Positions 55,891 to 64,000 of a stretch of 64,000 nucleotides of DNA are shown piece by piece. The translations under genes and the position numbers were made by a program. The notes under the pieces were generated by a model. That model searched no databases, was not told where the DNA came from, and was given only the letters and a program-made list of their open reading frames with translations. Origin of the DNA: Methylocella tundrae (GTDB lineage: Bacteria; Pseudomonadota; Alphaproteobacteria; Rhizobiales; Beijerinckiaceae); contig NZ_CABFMQ020000153.1 in the NCBI RefSeq assembly GCF_901905185.1, positions 1-64,000 on the forward strand, in the 5' to 3' direction. Within the stretch, counting starts at the first letter, position 1, and each line of letters opens with the position of its first letter.

Positions 55891-56679
55891 TCAGGCCTCT
55901 TCGCCGATCGCCGGACCGTCCGCCATGCCGGCGATGACTTCAGCCGCGTGAAAAACGCGGGCGGGCGCGCCGCGCCGATGCAGCTTGCCGGCCATGTTCA
56001 TAAGGCAGCCGAGATCGCCGCCGAGCAGAAGATCGGCCTTGACCCCTTCGACGGCGCGCGCCTTGTCATCGACGATCGCGTTGGAGATCGAAGGATATTT
56101 GAGGCAGAACGTCCCGCCAAAACCACAGCAGACGTCATGGCCGGGAAGCGGTATGAGGTTGAGACCTTCGATTGCTTCGAGCAACAGCCGGGGCTGGGCT
56201 TTGACGCCAAGTTCGCGCAGGCCCGAGCAGCTGTCATGATAGGTCGCGCTCGCACGCAAAGATATGTCCTCAGGCCGGAAAGACCGCACGTCGACAAGGA
56301 AGCTCAGCAGCTCGAAGGTCCGCGCGGCGAGATCTTCGGCGCGTTTTCTCCACCCGGCGTCCTCGGCAAAAAGCTCCGGATAATGTACCTTGATCGTAGC
56401 GGCGCAGGAGCCGGACGGCGCGACGACATAGTCAAATTTTTCAAAAGTCTTGACGACAGTCTTGGCGATCACGCGCGCATGGCCGCGATCGCCCGAATTG
56501 AAGGCCGGCTGGCCGCAACAGGTCTGCGCTCTGGGAACGACCACCTTGCAGCCCGCGCGATGCAGCAGGTCGATCGCCGCAAAGCCAATGCGCGGGCGGA
56601 TCATGTCAACGAGGCAGGTGACAAAGAGTCCGACTTCCGGCGCGTCGGGCGCCCCGGAATGGATAGAATTGGACGGCAT
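55891..56679 (-). CDS. lutA: lactate utilization (Fe-S)-binding protein LutA
   Basis: ATG 56679 gives 262 residues. The two CCG-type domains are seen at AQTCCGQPAFNSGD and DVCCGFGGTF, the latter with the double Cys that binds an unusual Fe-S cluster in this family (heterodisulfide-reductase CCG domains, GlcF-like). It is the first gene of lutABC. The region 56680-57000 upstream is AT-rich and carries several dyads likely to control the operon. Confidence 0.93.
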   Translation of the reverse strand: MPSNSIHSGAPDAPEVGLFVTCLVDMIRPRIGFAAIDLLHRAGCKVVVPRAQTCCGQPAFNSGDRGHARVIAKTVVKTFEKFDYVVAPSGSCAATIKVHYPELFAEDAGWRKRAEDLAARTFELLSFLVDVRSFRPEDISLRASATYHDSCSGLRELGVKAQPRLLLEAIEGLNLIPLPGHDVCCGFGGTFCLKYPSISNAIVDDKARAVEGVKADLLLGGDLGCLMNMAGKLHRRGAPARVFHAAEVIAGMADGPAIGEEA

Positions 56680-56856
56680 GGCGCACTGTTCTCCGATTAT
56701 CGCCGCCTTCCGCAGTTTACGGCGCACAGAAGGAATGAGCACTCGCCGGCCGCCTTCGCGTTGACGAAGGCGAGAGGCTCAGTCCCCGCGACCGTTTTCG
56801 GCGCCTTATGCGGTGATCGATCTCGCGGGATCCAGGTCCGAATGGATAAGTTATTT

Positions 56857-56953
56857 TACCAATAAATACAATGGTACATATTTTGGTCTACACCACGCGC
56901 CAAAATGGCAAACTCGAGTGTTTTGAGGCCTAAAGAAACCGTTAACTCGAGTG
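56857..56953. promoter_or_regulatory. cluster of dyad elements upstream of lutABC
   Basis: TACCA (56857-56861) and TGGTA (56872-56876) form one inverted repeat; TGGT-CTAC-ACCA (56884-56895) a second, close to the TGGT/ACCA half-sites of FadR-type operators. AACTCGAGTG occurs twice (56911-56920 and 56944-56953), each containing the palindrome ACTCGAGT, 33 bases or three helical turns apart. They are candidate operators for the convergent FadR-type regulator. Confidence 0.45.
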
Positions 56954-57000
56954 AGCCCTCACCAAAACAGGCGCTATTACATTTTATACAATATAATTTC

Positions 57001-59247
57001 TCACAAAAAGCTCTGCGGATCGATGTCGATCGTCACCCGTATGCCGCCCCGCTCCTTTGGTCCCGCGGCAAGCAGGGCGCGCAAAAAGCCCTGCAAATCG
57101 GTTGACCGGGGGGCGCGAACGAGAAGCCGGAATCTATGCCTTCCGCGAATAACCGCGATCGGCGCTTCCGCCGGACCGAGCAGCGAAATCTCGTTCTCGC
57201 CCGGCAGCCCGCCCGCGGGCGCGAGAGTCCATGTCGGCGAGAGCGGCAGCTCGAATGCGGTGCGCGCGATTGCCCGGGCGAAATTCTCGGTCGATGCGCT
57301 GTCGTCGCCCGAGATGATCAAAGCGGCGAGACGCCCGAATGGCGGGAGGCCGGCGCGCCGGCGCTGTTCCGTCTCCTCGGCATAGAATCGCTCGCTGTCG
57401 CCGGAGAGGATCGCGCGCATGACGGGATGCTCCGGCTGAAAACTCTGCACGAGAGCTCTGCCGGCCGTCTCGAAGCGGCCGGCGCGGCCCGTCACTTGCT
57501 GCAACAGCTGAAATGTCCGCTCCGCCGCGCGCGGATCGCCCGAAGTCAGGCCAATATCGGCGTCGATCACGCCGACGAGCGATAACAAAGGGAAATTATG
57601 CCCCTTCGCTACCATTTGCGTGCCGATGATGATGTCGCATTCCCCGGCCGCGACGGCTTCGAACTCCTGCCGCAGCCGCTCCGCGCCTCCTGGAAGATCG
57701 GAGGACAAAACCATGACGCGGGCGTCGGGCAGAAGTTCGCCGACTTCTTCAGCCAGCCTCTCGATGCCCGGGCCGCAGGCCATGAGTGAATCGGCGGCCT
57801 CGCAATTCGGGCAAAGGTCCGGCCTGCGCTCGATGTGGCCGCAATGGTGGCAGGCCAGCGCTTTTCTAAAACGATGTTCGACCAGCCAGGTGGTGCAATT
57901 TGGGCACTGGAACCTGTGTCCGCAGCTGCGGCAGAGCGTTAAGGGCGCATAGCCGCGCCGGTTCAGGAATAAAAGCGACTGCTCGCGCCGCAGCAGAGTT
58001 TCAGACAGGGCGGCGGCGAGACGGGGCGAAATCCATTTGCCCCGCGCCGGGGCCTTGAGGCGCATATCGACCGCCTCGATGACCGGCATGGCGCGGCCTT
58101 CGAAACGACCGTTCAACTTAACGTGCAGATAGCGCCCCTGCCCGGCGTTGACGCGCGATTCGATCGAGGGCGTCGCCGAGGCCAGAATAACCGCCGCCCC
58201 CTCGATCCGCCCGCGCACCACCGCCATGTCGCGCGCGTGATAGATGACGCCATCCTCTTGCTTGTACGCGCTGTCATGCTCTTCATCGACGATTATGAGG
58301 CCAAGCGCGTTGAAAGGCAGGAACAGCGCGGATCTCGCTCCGATGACGATTTGCGCCTCACCCGCCGCGACAGCGGACCAGATGCGCGCGCGCCTTGGCG
58401 CGCTGACGCCTGAATGCCATTCCGCCGCCCGCGCTCCGAACCGCGCCTGAAAGCGATCGATGAATTGCGTCGTCAGCGCAATTTCCGGCATCAGAACGAG
58501 GATTTGGCGATCCATGTCCAGGGCGGCGGCGATCGCCTCGAAATAGACCTCGGTCTTTCCTGAGCCGGTGACGCCTTCGAGCAGAGTGACCGAAAACGAG
58601 CCGCTCCGCACGCTGCTTTCAAGCTGAAGCGCAGCCTCCGATTGATCCGGCGAGAGACTGGGCGCCGCGAAATGGGGATCGCACGGAAGCGCGACAGGCT
58701 CGGGCGGGAGCGTCAGCGTCTCAAGCACGCCTTCGTCAATGAGCCCGTCAATGACGGAAGCGGAACAGCCGGCCGCCTTTGCGAGCGCGGATTTGATGAA
58801 AATGCCCCTGCCCTCAGCCGCGGCAAGAACCTTTTCGCGCGCAGGCGTCATTCGGCGGGGCGTCGGACCCGCCAGCCGCACCCCTACCCTCACCGGCTCG
58901 GGCGTCGCATGGAATGGCGCCCGTACGGCCATGCGCAATACCATGCCTCGGGGACTCATGCTCCAGCGCGCCACCCAATCGATAAGCTGGCGCAATGATT
59001 CATTCAACGGTGGAATGTCGAGCCGCGATCTGATGCTTTTAAGATTGCCGGGTGAGCCCGGACCCGGCCGCACCTCCCACACGACGCCGACAGCCAGGCG
59101 TGGGCCAAGCGGCGCCTCGACAAAGACCCCCGGCGCCAGCGCCACGCCAGGCGGGACGGCATAGGAATAGGCAATATCGAGCGCGACGGGCATCAGCACA
59201 TCGGCGACGAGCCCGTGCGCCTTTGCTGGGATGGCGCCGCTGCTCAT
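57001..59247 (-). CDS. priA: primosomal protein N' (replication restart helicase PriA)
   Basis: PriA reloads the replisome at stalled forks. The 748-residue product has the N-terminal 3'-DNA-binding domain, helicase motif I GVTGSGKTEVYFEAI, motif II DEEHDSAYKQ, motif III ILASATPSIES and the zinc-binding insertion with eight Cys (CRSCGHRFQCPNC, CHHCG, CPNC). Motif VI is QVTGRAGR. Length is normal. The gene stands alone in the inverted block. Confidence 0.96.
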   Translation of the reverse strand: MSSGAIPAKAHGLVADVLMPVALDIAYSYAVPPGVALAPGVFVEAPLGPRLAVGVVWEVRPGPGSPGNLKSIRSRLDIPPLNESLRQLIDWVARWSMSPRGMVLRMAVRAPFHATPEPVRVGVRLAGPTPRRMTPAREKVLAAAEGRGIFIKSALAKAAGCSASVIDGLIDEGVLETLTLPPEPVALPCDPHFAAPSLSPDQSEAALQLESSVRSGSFSVTLLEGVTGSGKTEVYFEAIAAALDMDRQILVLMPEIALTTQFIDRFQARFGARAAEWHSGVSAPRRARIWSAVAAGEAQIVIGARSALFLPFNALGLIIVDEEHDSAYKQEDGVIYHARDMAVVRGRIEGAAVILASATPSIESRVNAGQGRYLHVKLNGRFEGRAMPVIEAVDMRLKAPARGKWISPRLAAALSETLLRREQSLLFLNRRGYAPLTLCRSCGHRFQCPNCTTWLVEHRFRKALACHHCGHIERRPDLCPNCEAADSLMACGPGIERLAEEVGELLPDARVMVLSSDLPGGAERLRQEFEAVAAGECDIIIGTQMVAKGHNFPLLSLVGVIDADIGLTSGDPRAAERTFQLLQQVTGRAGRFETAGRALVQSFQPEHPVMRAILSGDSERFYAEETEQRRRAGLPPFGRLAALIISGDDSASTENFARAIARTAFELPLSPTWTLAPAGGLPGENEISLLGPAEAPIAVIRGRHRFRLLVRAPRSTDLQGFLRALLAAGPKERGGIRVTIDIDPQSFL

Positions 59248-59343
59248 CGACGGGCGCTACGGTATTTTGCCGTTTCGCGGCGCCCGGAAATGTATTGGCG
59301 CATGGCCTATCCGCACAGTCTGCCGTTGGCGAAACCCATGGCG

Positions 59344-60072
59344 CTATTTCTGCGCCATCCGCTTCCGCGCCATGATGTTGAGCCCTTCGACAAGGCCCGA
59401 AAACGCCATCGCCGTGTAGATATAGCCTTTTGGAAAGTGGAAGCCCAAGCCTTCGGCGATCAGCGTCGCGCCGATGAGCAGCAAAAATCCCAGCGCCAGC
59501 ATGACGATCGTCGGATTGCGATGAATGAAATTGGCGAGCGGATCGGCAGCGATCAACATGGCGAGAACGGCTGCGAGAACCGACACGATCATGATCGGTA
59601 AATGCTCGGTCATGCCGACTGCGGTGACGATGCTGTCGATGGAAAATATGAGATCCAGCGCCAGAATCTGGCCGATCGCAGTGAGGAATCTCGCCGGGCG
59701 CTTTTCCTTGCCGTCCGTCTGCTCGAAAGGATCGACGGCGTGGTGAATTTCATTGGTCGCTTTCCAGACGAGGAACAGGCCGCCCCCCATCATGATCAGG
59801 TCGCGCCACGAAAATCCCTGCTCCAAAACAAAGAAGATCGGCGTCGTCAGCTTGATGATTGAACTGATCGTGAACAAAAGCGCGACGCGCAGGATCAGGG
59901 AAAGGCCGATGCCGATGCGGCGCGCCTTTGAGCGCTGATGCTCGGGCAGCTTGGATGAGACGATAGCGATGAAAACGAGATTGTCGATCCCAAGGACGAT
60001 TTCCATGGCGATCAGCGTGGCGAGCGCCAGCCATGTTGAGGGTTCAACGGCCAGCGCCAGAAGATCATTCAT
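59344..60072 (-). CDS. TerC-family integral membrane protein
   Basis: This 242-residue protein has about seven transmembrane helices. Family signatures are MEIVLGIDNLVFIAI and LALDLIFSIDSIVTAVG, whose membrane-embedded Asp/Asn residues are proposed to bind metal ions; relatives export manganese or other divalent metals. It is of the YgdQ/YoaE length class, without a CBS/CorC tail. The 288 bases between it and rho (60073-60360) show no gene. Confidence 0.9.
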   Translation of the reverse strand: MNDLLALAVEPSTWLALATLIAMEIVLGIDNLVFIAIVSSKLPEHQRSKARRIGIGLSLILRVALLFTISSIIKLTTPIFFVLEQGFSWRDLIMMGGGLFLVWKATNEIHHAVDPFEQTDGKEKRPARFLTAIGQILALDLIFSIDSIVTAVGMTEHLPIMIVSVLAAVLAMLIAADPLANFIHRNPTIVMLALGFLLLIGATLIAEGLGFHFPKGYIYTAMAFSGLVEGLNIMARKRMAQK

Positions 60073-60360
60073 TGATCAGGTCTTTTCCTCAAAGATGGCG
60101 CTCCAACCGCGCCAGGATCCGCACCCGCGCGGCCTCTTTCCTGTCGGCGGGGCTCGCCTTTGATGCGAGCGCGCCCGCTTAACGAGCAGCCAAGGCGCCG
60201 TGATGCTCGAGACGTCAGTTTCGAGCCTATCAGGGCGATGGTCAACCCGGCTGGCCCGCCAACTCAAGCCTATCCCAGACATGTGTCGGCGTTTTGACCA
60301 GGGATCTTCCTTGTAACAGCCCTTCGCCGCTATCCGGGGCGAGGCGCCGCGTTAAAAACC

Positions 60361-61629
60361 TCAGGTGTTCATCGCCTCGAAGAACATGGCGTTGCCTTTC
60401 GGCGTCTCGCGCAATTTGCCGAGCAGGAATTCGATCCCGTCGATCGTCCCCATCGGATTGAGAATACGGCGCAGCACATACATTTTCTTCAAAATGTCGG
60501 GCGGAACCAGCAATTCCTCCTTGCGGGTGCCGGAACGGGTGATGTCGATCGCCGGGAAGGTGCGCTTGTCCGCGACCTTGCGGTCGAGAATGATTTCCGA
60601 ATTGCCGGTGCCTTTGAATTCCTCGAAAATCACCTCGTCCATGCGCGAGCCCGTATCGATCAAAGCCGTCGCGATGATGGTGAGCGAGCCGCCTTCCTCG
60701 ATATTGCGCGCGGCGCCGAAGAAGCGCTTCGGCCGCTGCAGGGCGTTGGCGTCGACGCCGCCGGTCAGCACCTTGCCGGAAGACGGCACCACGGTGTTAT
60801 AGGCGCGGCCGAGCCGCGTGATGGAATCGAGCAGGATGACCACGTCGCGGCCATGTTCGACGAGGCGCTTGGCCTTTTCTATGACCATTTCCGCGACCTG
60901 AACATGACGCACCGCCGGCTCGTCAAAAGTCGAGGAGACGACCTCGCCATGCACGGAGCGCTGCATGTCGGTGACTTCCTCGGGACGCTCGTCGATCAGG
61001 AGCACGATCAGATAGCATTCCGGGTGATTGGCCGTGACCGATTGCGCGATATTCTGCAGGAGCACGGTCTTGCCGGTGCGCGGCGGGGCCACGATGAGCG
61101 CGCGCTGGCCCTTGCCGATCGGCGCGACAATGTCGATGACGCGCGAGGACAGATCCTTTTTGGTCGGATCGTCGACCTCGAGCTTCAGACGCTCGTCCGG
61201 ATACAGCGGCGTCAGATTGTCGAAATGCACCTTATGCCGGATTTTCTCCGGATCTTCAAAGTTGATCGTATTGACTTTGAGCAGCGCGAAATAACGCTCG
61301 CCCTCTTTCGGGCTGCGAATCAGCCCTTCGACCGTATCGCCGGTGCGCAGGCCAAAGCGGCGAATCTGCGACGGCGACACGTAAATATCGTCCGGTCCGG
61401 CGAGATAATTCGCGTCCGGCGAGCGCAGGAACCCGAAACCATCCTGCAGCACCTCGATCACGCCTTCGCCGATGATCTCGATGTCGCGGCTGGCCAATTG
61501 TTTTAAAATCGCAAACATCAATTCTTGTTTGCGCATGATCGAAGCGTTTTCGACTTCGTGTTCTTCGGCGAAACCAAGCAACTCGGTGGGCGACTTGAGC
61601 TTCAAGTCTTGCAGCTTTATTTCCCGCAT
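60361..61629 (-). CDS. rho: transcription termination factor Rho
   Basis: The ATG at 61629 (AAGGA ten bases upstream) gives the standard 422 residues starting MREIKLQDLKLKSP; a longer frame to 61779 is unlikely. The RNA-binding cold-shock-like domain has GFGFLRSPDANYLAGPDDIY and the hexameric RecA-type ATPase has APPRTGKTVLL, LLIDERPEEVTDM and the Q/R-loops. It terminates transcription at rut sites and is essential. A 234-base leader separates it from hemJ. Confidence 0.97.
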   Translation of the reverse strand: MREIKLQDLKLKSPTELLGFAEEHEVENASIMRKQELMFAILKQLASRDIEIIGEGVIEVLQDGFGFLRSPDANYLAGPDDIYVSPSQIRRFGLRTGDTVEGLIRSPKEGERYFALLKVNTINFEDPEKIRHKVHFDNLTPLYPDERLKLEVDDPTKKDLSSRVIDIVAPIGKGQRALIVAPPRTGKTVLLQNIAQSVTANHPECYLIVLLIDERPEEVTDMQRSVHGEVVSSTFDEPAVRHVQVAEMVIEKAKRLVEHGRDVVILLDSITRLGRAYNTVVPSSGKVLTGGVDANALQRPKRFFGAARNIEEGGSLTIIATALIDTGSRMDEVIFEEFKGTGNSEIILDRKVADKRTFPAIDITRSGTRKEELLVPPDILKKMYVLRRILNPMGTIDGIEFLLGKLRETPKGNAMFFEAMNT

Positions 61630-61863
61630 CGGGATGACGTCCTTGGAAGGTGGCGCGATCAATTTCACGCGAGGCAGGGAGGCTATGACGCAGCCAAGTC
61701 CTGAAGGATTAGGCGGGTTGACCCCAAAATTCAGGTGGGAAGCATTCGACGCCGCGCAGCAGCCGCTACTTACAGCCATTGACCTGCAGGAGGGAGCCTA
61801 TTGGATAAATCACTTTCACCATTTTGACAAGCAATTGCGCGCCGATGAATTTCAGCCCCGCAT

Positions 61864-62292
61864 TCAAACGGGCTTGAGAACGACCAGTATCACGATGCCT
61901 ATCAGAAGGAGCGTCGGAACCTCGTTCATCACACGAAAATAACGAGCCTTTCGTTCATTTGTTCCGGCGACGAATTTTTTCCGCGTCACGCTAAAATAGC
62001 CATGCAGGGCGCTCATCAGAATAACCAGAGCCAGCTTTCCATGCAACCATCCAGCCTGAAAGAAACCGCCCTCGACGGCAAGCGTCAGGCCCGTGATCCA
62101 GGTCACGATCATCGCCGGCAGCATGATGAAGCGCATGAGCCGGCGCTCCATGATTTCAAAAGTCAGCGCCATTTCAGAGCCTTGCGCGACGCCGGCATGA
62201 TAGACGAAAAGCCGCGGCAGATAGAGCATCCCCGCCATCCACGAGATCACCGCGAGAATGTGCGCGGCTTTGATCCAGAGATAGGCTGTCAT
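61864..62292 (-). CDS. hemJ: protoporphyrinogen IX oxidase HemJ
   Basis: This 142-residue four-helix membrane protein begins MTAYLWIKAAHILAVISWMAGMLYLPRLFVYH (quoted in parts: WIKAAHILAVISWMAG and LPRLFVYH), including the conserved His and Arg that bind haem. It carries out the oxidation of protoporphyrinogen IX in most alphaproteobacteria. Its ATG overlaps the hemE stop (ATGA), a haem-biosynthesis operon next to oriC. Confidence 0.9.
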   Translation of the reverse strand: MTAYLWIKAAHILAVISWMAGMLYLPRLFVYHAGVAQGSEMALTFEIMERRLMRFIMLPAMIVTWITGLTLAVEGGFFQAGWLHGKLALVILMSALHGYFSVTRKKFVAGTNERKARYFRVMNEVPTLLLIGIVILVVLKPV

Positions 62293-63338
62293 GACGAGGC
62301 TCCGCGCCGCACGAGGTCCATCAGCGCGGCGACATGCTCCACCGGCGTTTGCGGCAAAATGCCATGTCCGAGATTGAAAATATGCGGCCGCCCCTTGAAG
62401 GCGGCGAGAATGCGCTTGACGCTCGTCTCTAACGCGGCGCCGCCGGCGATAAGCGCCAGCGGATCGAGATTGCCTTGCAAAACCGCAGTCTTATCGATGC
62501 TGCGGGCGGCCCAGAAGGGATCGACCGCCGTGTCAAGGCCCAAGGCGTCAACGCCGGCCTGCGCCGAGAAGGTTTTGAGGCGCGGGCCTATTCCCCTCGG
62601 AAAACCGATGATTTTTGCATGGCTGTGGCGGCTTTTGACCCGGGCCGAGATCGCCTTGATCGGGGCAAGGCACCAGCGCTCATATTCGCCCGCGGGAAGG
62701 ACGCCGGCCCAGCTATCGAAAATCTGCACGGCTTCGACGCCGGCCTCGATCTGGCGCGAGAGATAATCGGTCGAGGCGTCAACAAGCCGGTCGATCAGCC
62801 GTTGAAACAGGTCGGGATCGCGGTAGGCGAAAAGCCGCGCGGGCGCCTGATCCGGCGTGCCGCGCCCGGCGATCATATAGCTCGCGACGGTCCAGGGCGC
62901 GCCGCAAAAGCCGATCAGCGCGGTCTCAGGAGGCAGAGCCGCCTTTATCCGCTGAATGGTCTCAAAAACCGGTTCAAGTCGTTTTTGATCGATTTCCGCG
63001 TTCAGCCTGGCGAGATCTTCAACTGTCACGATCGGATCGAGTCTTGGCCCTTCATTGGTTTCAAAACTCACCTTCTGGCCAAGGGCGTCAGGGATGACGA
63101 GAATATCACTGAACAGGATGGCGGCGTCGAAGCCAAAGCGGCGAATCGGCTGCAAGGTCGCTTCCGCGGCGATCTTCGGAGAATAGCAGAATTCGAGAAA
63201 ACTTGGAACCTTCGAGCGGATTTCGCGATACTCAGGCAGATAGCGCCCAGCCTGACGCATCAGCCAGACGGGCGGCGGATTGAGGACTTCGCCATTCAGA
63301 ACGCGAAGAAAAGGCTTTGTAGGGGACGAAGCTGTCAA
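62289..63338 (-). CDS. hemE: uroporphyrinogen decarboxylase
   Basis: It converts uroporphyrinogen III to coproporphyrinogen III. The 349-residue product starts with TTG at 63338 (AAGGA nine bases upstream) and contains the signatures PPVWLMRQAGRYLPEYR, GFCGAPWTVASYM and the catalytic Asp in AAILFSDILV, with the full (beta/alpha)8 length. Its promoter lies within the probable origin region, as in Caulobacter. hemJ follows with a four-base overlap. Confidence 0.97.
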   Translation of the reverse strand: MTASSPTKPFLRVLNGEVLNPPPVWLMRQAGRYLPEYREIRSKVPSFLEFCYSPKIAAEATLQPIRRFGFDAAILFSDILVIPDALGQKVSFETNEGPRLDPIVTVEDLARLNAEIDQKRLEPVFETIQRIKAALPPETALIGFCGAPWTVASYMIAGRGTPDQAPARLFAYRDPDLFQRLIDRLVDASTDYLSRQIEAGVEAVQIFDSWAGVLPAGEYERWCLAPIKAISARVKSRHSHAKIIGFPRGIGPRLKTFSAQAGVDALGLDTAVDPFWAARSIDKTAVLQGNLDPLALIAGGAALETSVKRILAAFKGRPHIFNLGHGILPQTPVEHVAALMDLVRRGASS

Positions 63339-63740
63339 ACCGCGAATTCCTTAAAGACTCAAAGACTCTCTAATTAACTTTTTCTTATTCATATTGGGGT
63401 ACCGATTAGGCTGGCGCAGTGATTTCCACAATCACATTATTGTCGCGCGTGTTATTCCCGGAATTCACCGGGGCGATCAGGCTGTAAAGCGGTTAAGATT
63501 CTCTTAACGATTCAGTCGGGCTAGCGGCCTTTCGCCGTGAACGCGGACACAGGCTATTGCCGTTCGGCCAGCCATCCACAGCTTCGGGACGCCGCCTGTC
63601 CAAAGGCCGGCGCCTGTTGAGCGTTTCAGCCGCTTTGCCGAGATTTTGATTGCATTTCTGGCTTGCGCGGCCTTTATCCACTCCTATCCTCAGCAATGCG
63701 CCCCGCCGAGAAATGAGGGCCAGGAAGGTTTGGGGAGGCA
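63339..63740. other. oriC: probable chromosomal origin of replication (oriC)
   Basis: The hemE-DUF299 gap is where oriC lies in Caulobacter and relatives. It contains an AT-rich stretch (63342-63400), three DnaA-like boxes (ATTTCCACA 63422-63430, 7/9; CCATCCACA 63572-63580, 7/9; TTATCCACT 63674-63682, 8/9) and four GANTC methylation sites (63356, 63364, 63497, 63509). It also has one perfect CtrA box and one near match. Origin activity is inferred from synteny and motifs. Confidence 0.78.
63493..63507. promoter_or_regulatory. CtrA box TTAA-N7-TTAA
   Basis: TTAAGATTCTCTTAA is a perfect CtrA consensus in which the spacer begins with a GANTC site. A second, one-mismatch copy (TTAA-N7-TTAT) lies at 63374-63388 beside the hemE promoter. 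In Caulobacter such sites block initiation and repress hemE-proximal transcription. Confidence 0.75.
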
Positions 63741-64000
63741 ATGATGGCGCGGCACCATTTCAATCTGCATCTCGTCTCCGACGCGACCGGCGAGACTCTC
63801 ATCGCGGCGAGCCGGGCCGTCTCGGCGCAATATCAGGGCATATGTTCGCTTGAACACGTCTATCCGATGGTGCGCAGCGTGGCGCAGCTCGACAAGGCGA
63901 TCGCCGAGATCGAGGCGGCGCCCGGCATGGTCCTGTTCACGCTCGTTGATCCGCAGCACGCCCAGCGCCTCACCGAGGCTTGCACGCGGATCGGAGCGCC
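63741..64000 (+). CDS. DUF299 kinase/pyrophosphorylase (PPDK/PEP synthase regulatory protein), 5' part
   Basis: GGGGAGG upstream of tandem ATGs (63741 and 63744) sets the start; 86 codons remain before the window ends. The opening HHFNLHLVSDATGETL is the signature of the DUF299 family, whose members phosphorylate and dephosphorylate pyruvate phosphate dikinase or PEP synthase through ADP and Pi. The catalytic P-loop lies beyond the edge. This is the gene that normally faces hemE across oriC in alphaproteobacteria. Confidence 0.9.
   Translation, partial: MMARHHFNLHLVSDATGETLIAASRAVSAQYQGICSLEHVYPMVRSVAQLDKAIAEIEAAPGMVLFTLVDPQHAQRLTEACTRIGA

Noticed and set aside
1..64000. CRISPR arrays, insertion sequences, tRNA or rRNA genes
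   Set aside because: No regularly spaced repeats, transposase-like proteins or cloverleaf-like sequences were noticed by eye; a covariance-model scan could still find small RNAs.

Overview
The window is GC-rich chromosomal DNA from an alphaproteobacterium of the Rhizobiales (Hyphomicrobiales). The genes flanking the presumed replication origin, the perfect parS sites and a CtrA-type box all fit that order. A lanthanide-type PQQ alcohol dehydrogenase with its own cytochrome c, together with the general gene content, suggests a methylotroph-related family such as Beijerinckiaceae. The family assignment is inference. No rRNA or tRNA gene was seen.

Layout. 0.2-8.1 kb: an XRE-cupin regulator, the tamA/tamB outer-membrane assembly pair and a cyclic-nucleotide-binding protein. 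8.5-11.9 kb: a compact accessory cassette that looks like a defence or toxin-antitoxin module. It holds a DUF6932 nucleotidyltransferase-like protein, an HTH-ImmA/IrrE metallopeptidase, a sce7725/'beta' family protein and, convergent to them, a sce7726 PD-(D/E)XK nuclease-like protein. A perfect operator-like palindrome abuts the first gene. 12.2-22.1 kb: type II NADH dehydrogenase, a DUF4105 protein, an MFS exporter, a quinone oxidoreductase, a ClpP-like protein, a glycosyltransferase/flippase pair, a K+-channel-like protein and a DUF1275 protein.

22.3-32.1 kb is the clearest functional story. A seven-gene operon would conventionally be called 'urea carboxylase/allophanate hydrolase/urea ABC transporter'. 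It is preceded by a textbook guanidine-I (ykkC) riboswitch and, just upstream of that, a sigma-54 -24/-12 promoter element. The operon should therefore be read as guanidine uptake and degradation: ABC importer, guanidine carboxylase, two DUF1989 carboxyguanidine deiminase subunits and allophanate hydrolase. Expression would be gated by nitrogen status at the promoter and by guanidine on the RNA.

32.4-41 kb: panE-like and 3-hydroxyisobutyrate dehydrogenase-like reductases, a methyltransferase, a PAS-GGDEF-EAL protein, bacterioferritin, intergenic palindromic repeats and a DUF255 thioredoxin-domain protein. 41-46.9 kb: mnmE-mnmG-rsmG-parA-parB with two perfect parS sites, one between genes and one inside rsmG. 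47.4-52.6 kb: a periplasmic alcohol-oxidation cluster (PCu(A)C-like protein, aldehyde dehydrogenase, PQQ dehydrogenase with the lanthanide Asp, cytochrome c, hypothetical). 52.9-56.7 kb: a FadR-type regulator convergent with lutABC for lactate oxidation. 57-60 kb: priA and terC. 60.4-64 kb: rho, hemJ and hemE, a probable oriC (CtrA box, DnaA-like boxes, GANTC sites, AT-rich stretch), then the start of the DUF299 kinase/phosphorylase gene.

The origin and parABS lie about 19-21 kb apart. The mnmE-parB block runs opposite to rho-hemE, as if the roughly 19 kb between them had been inverted relative to the usual rhizobial order.
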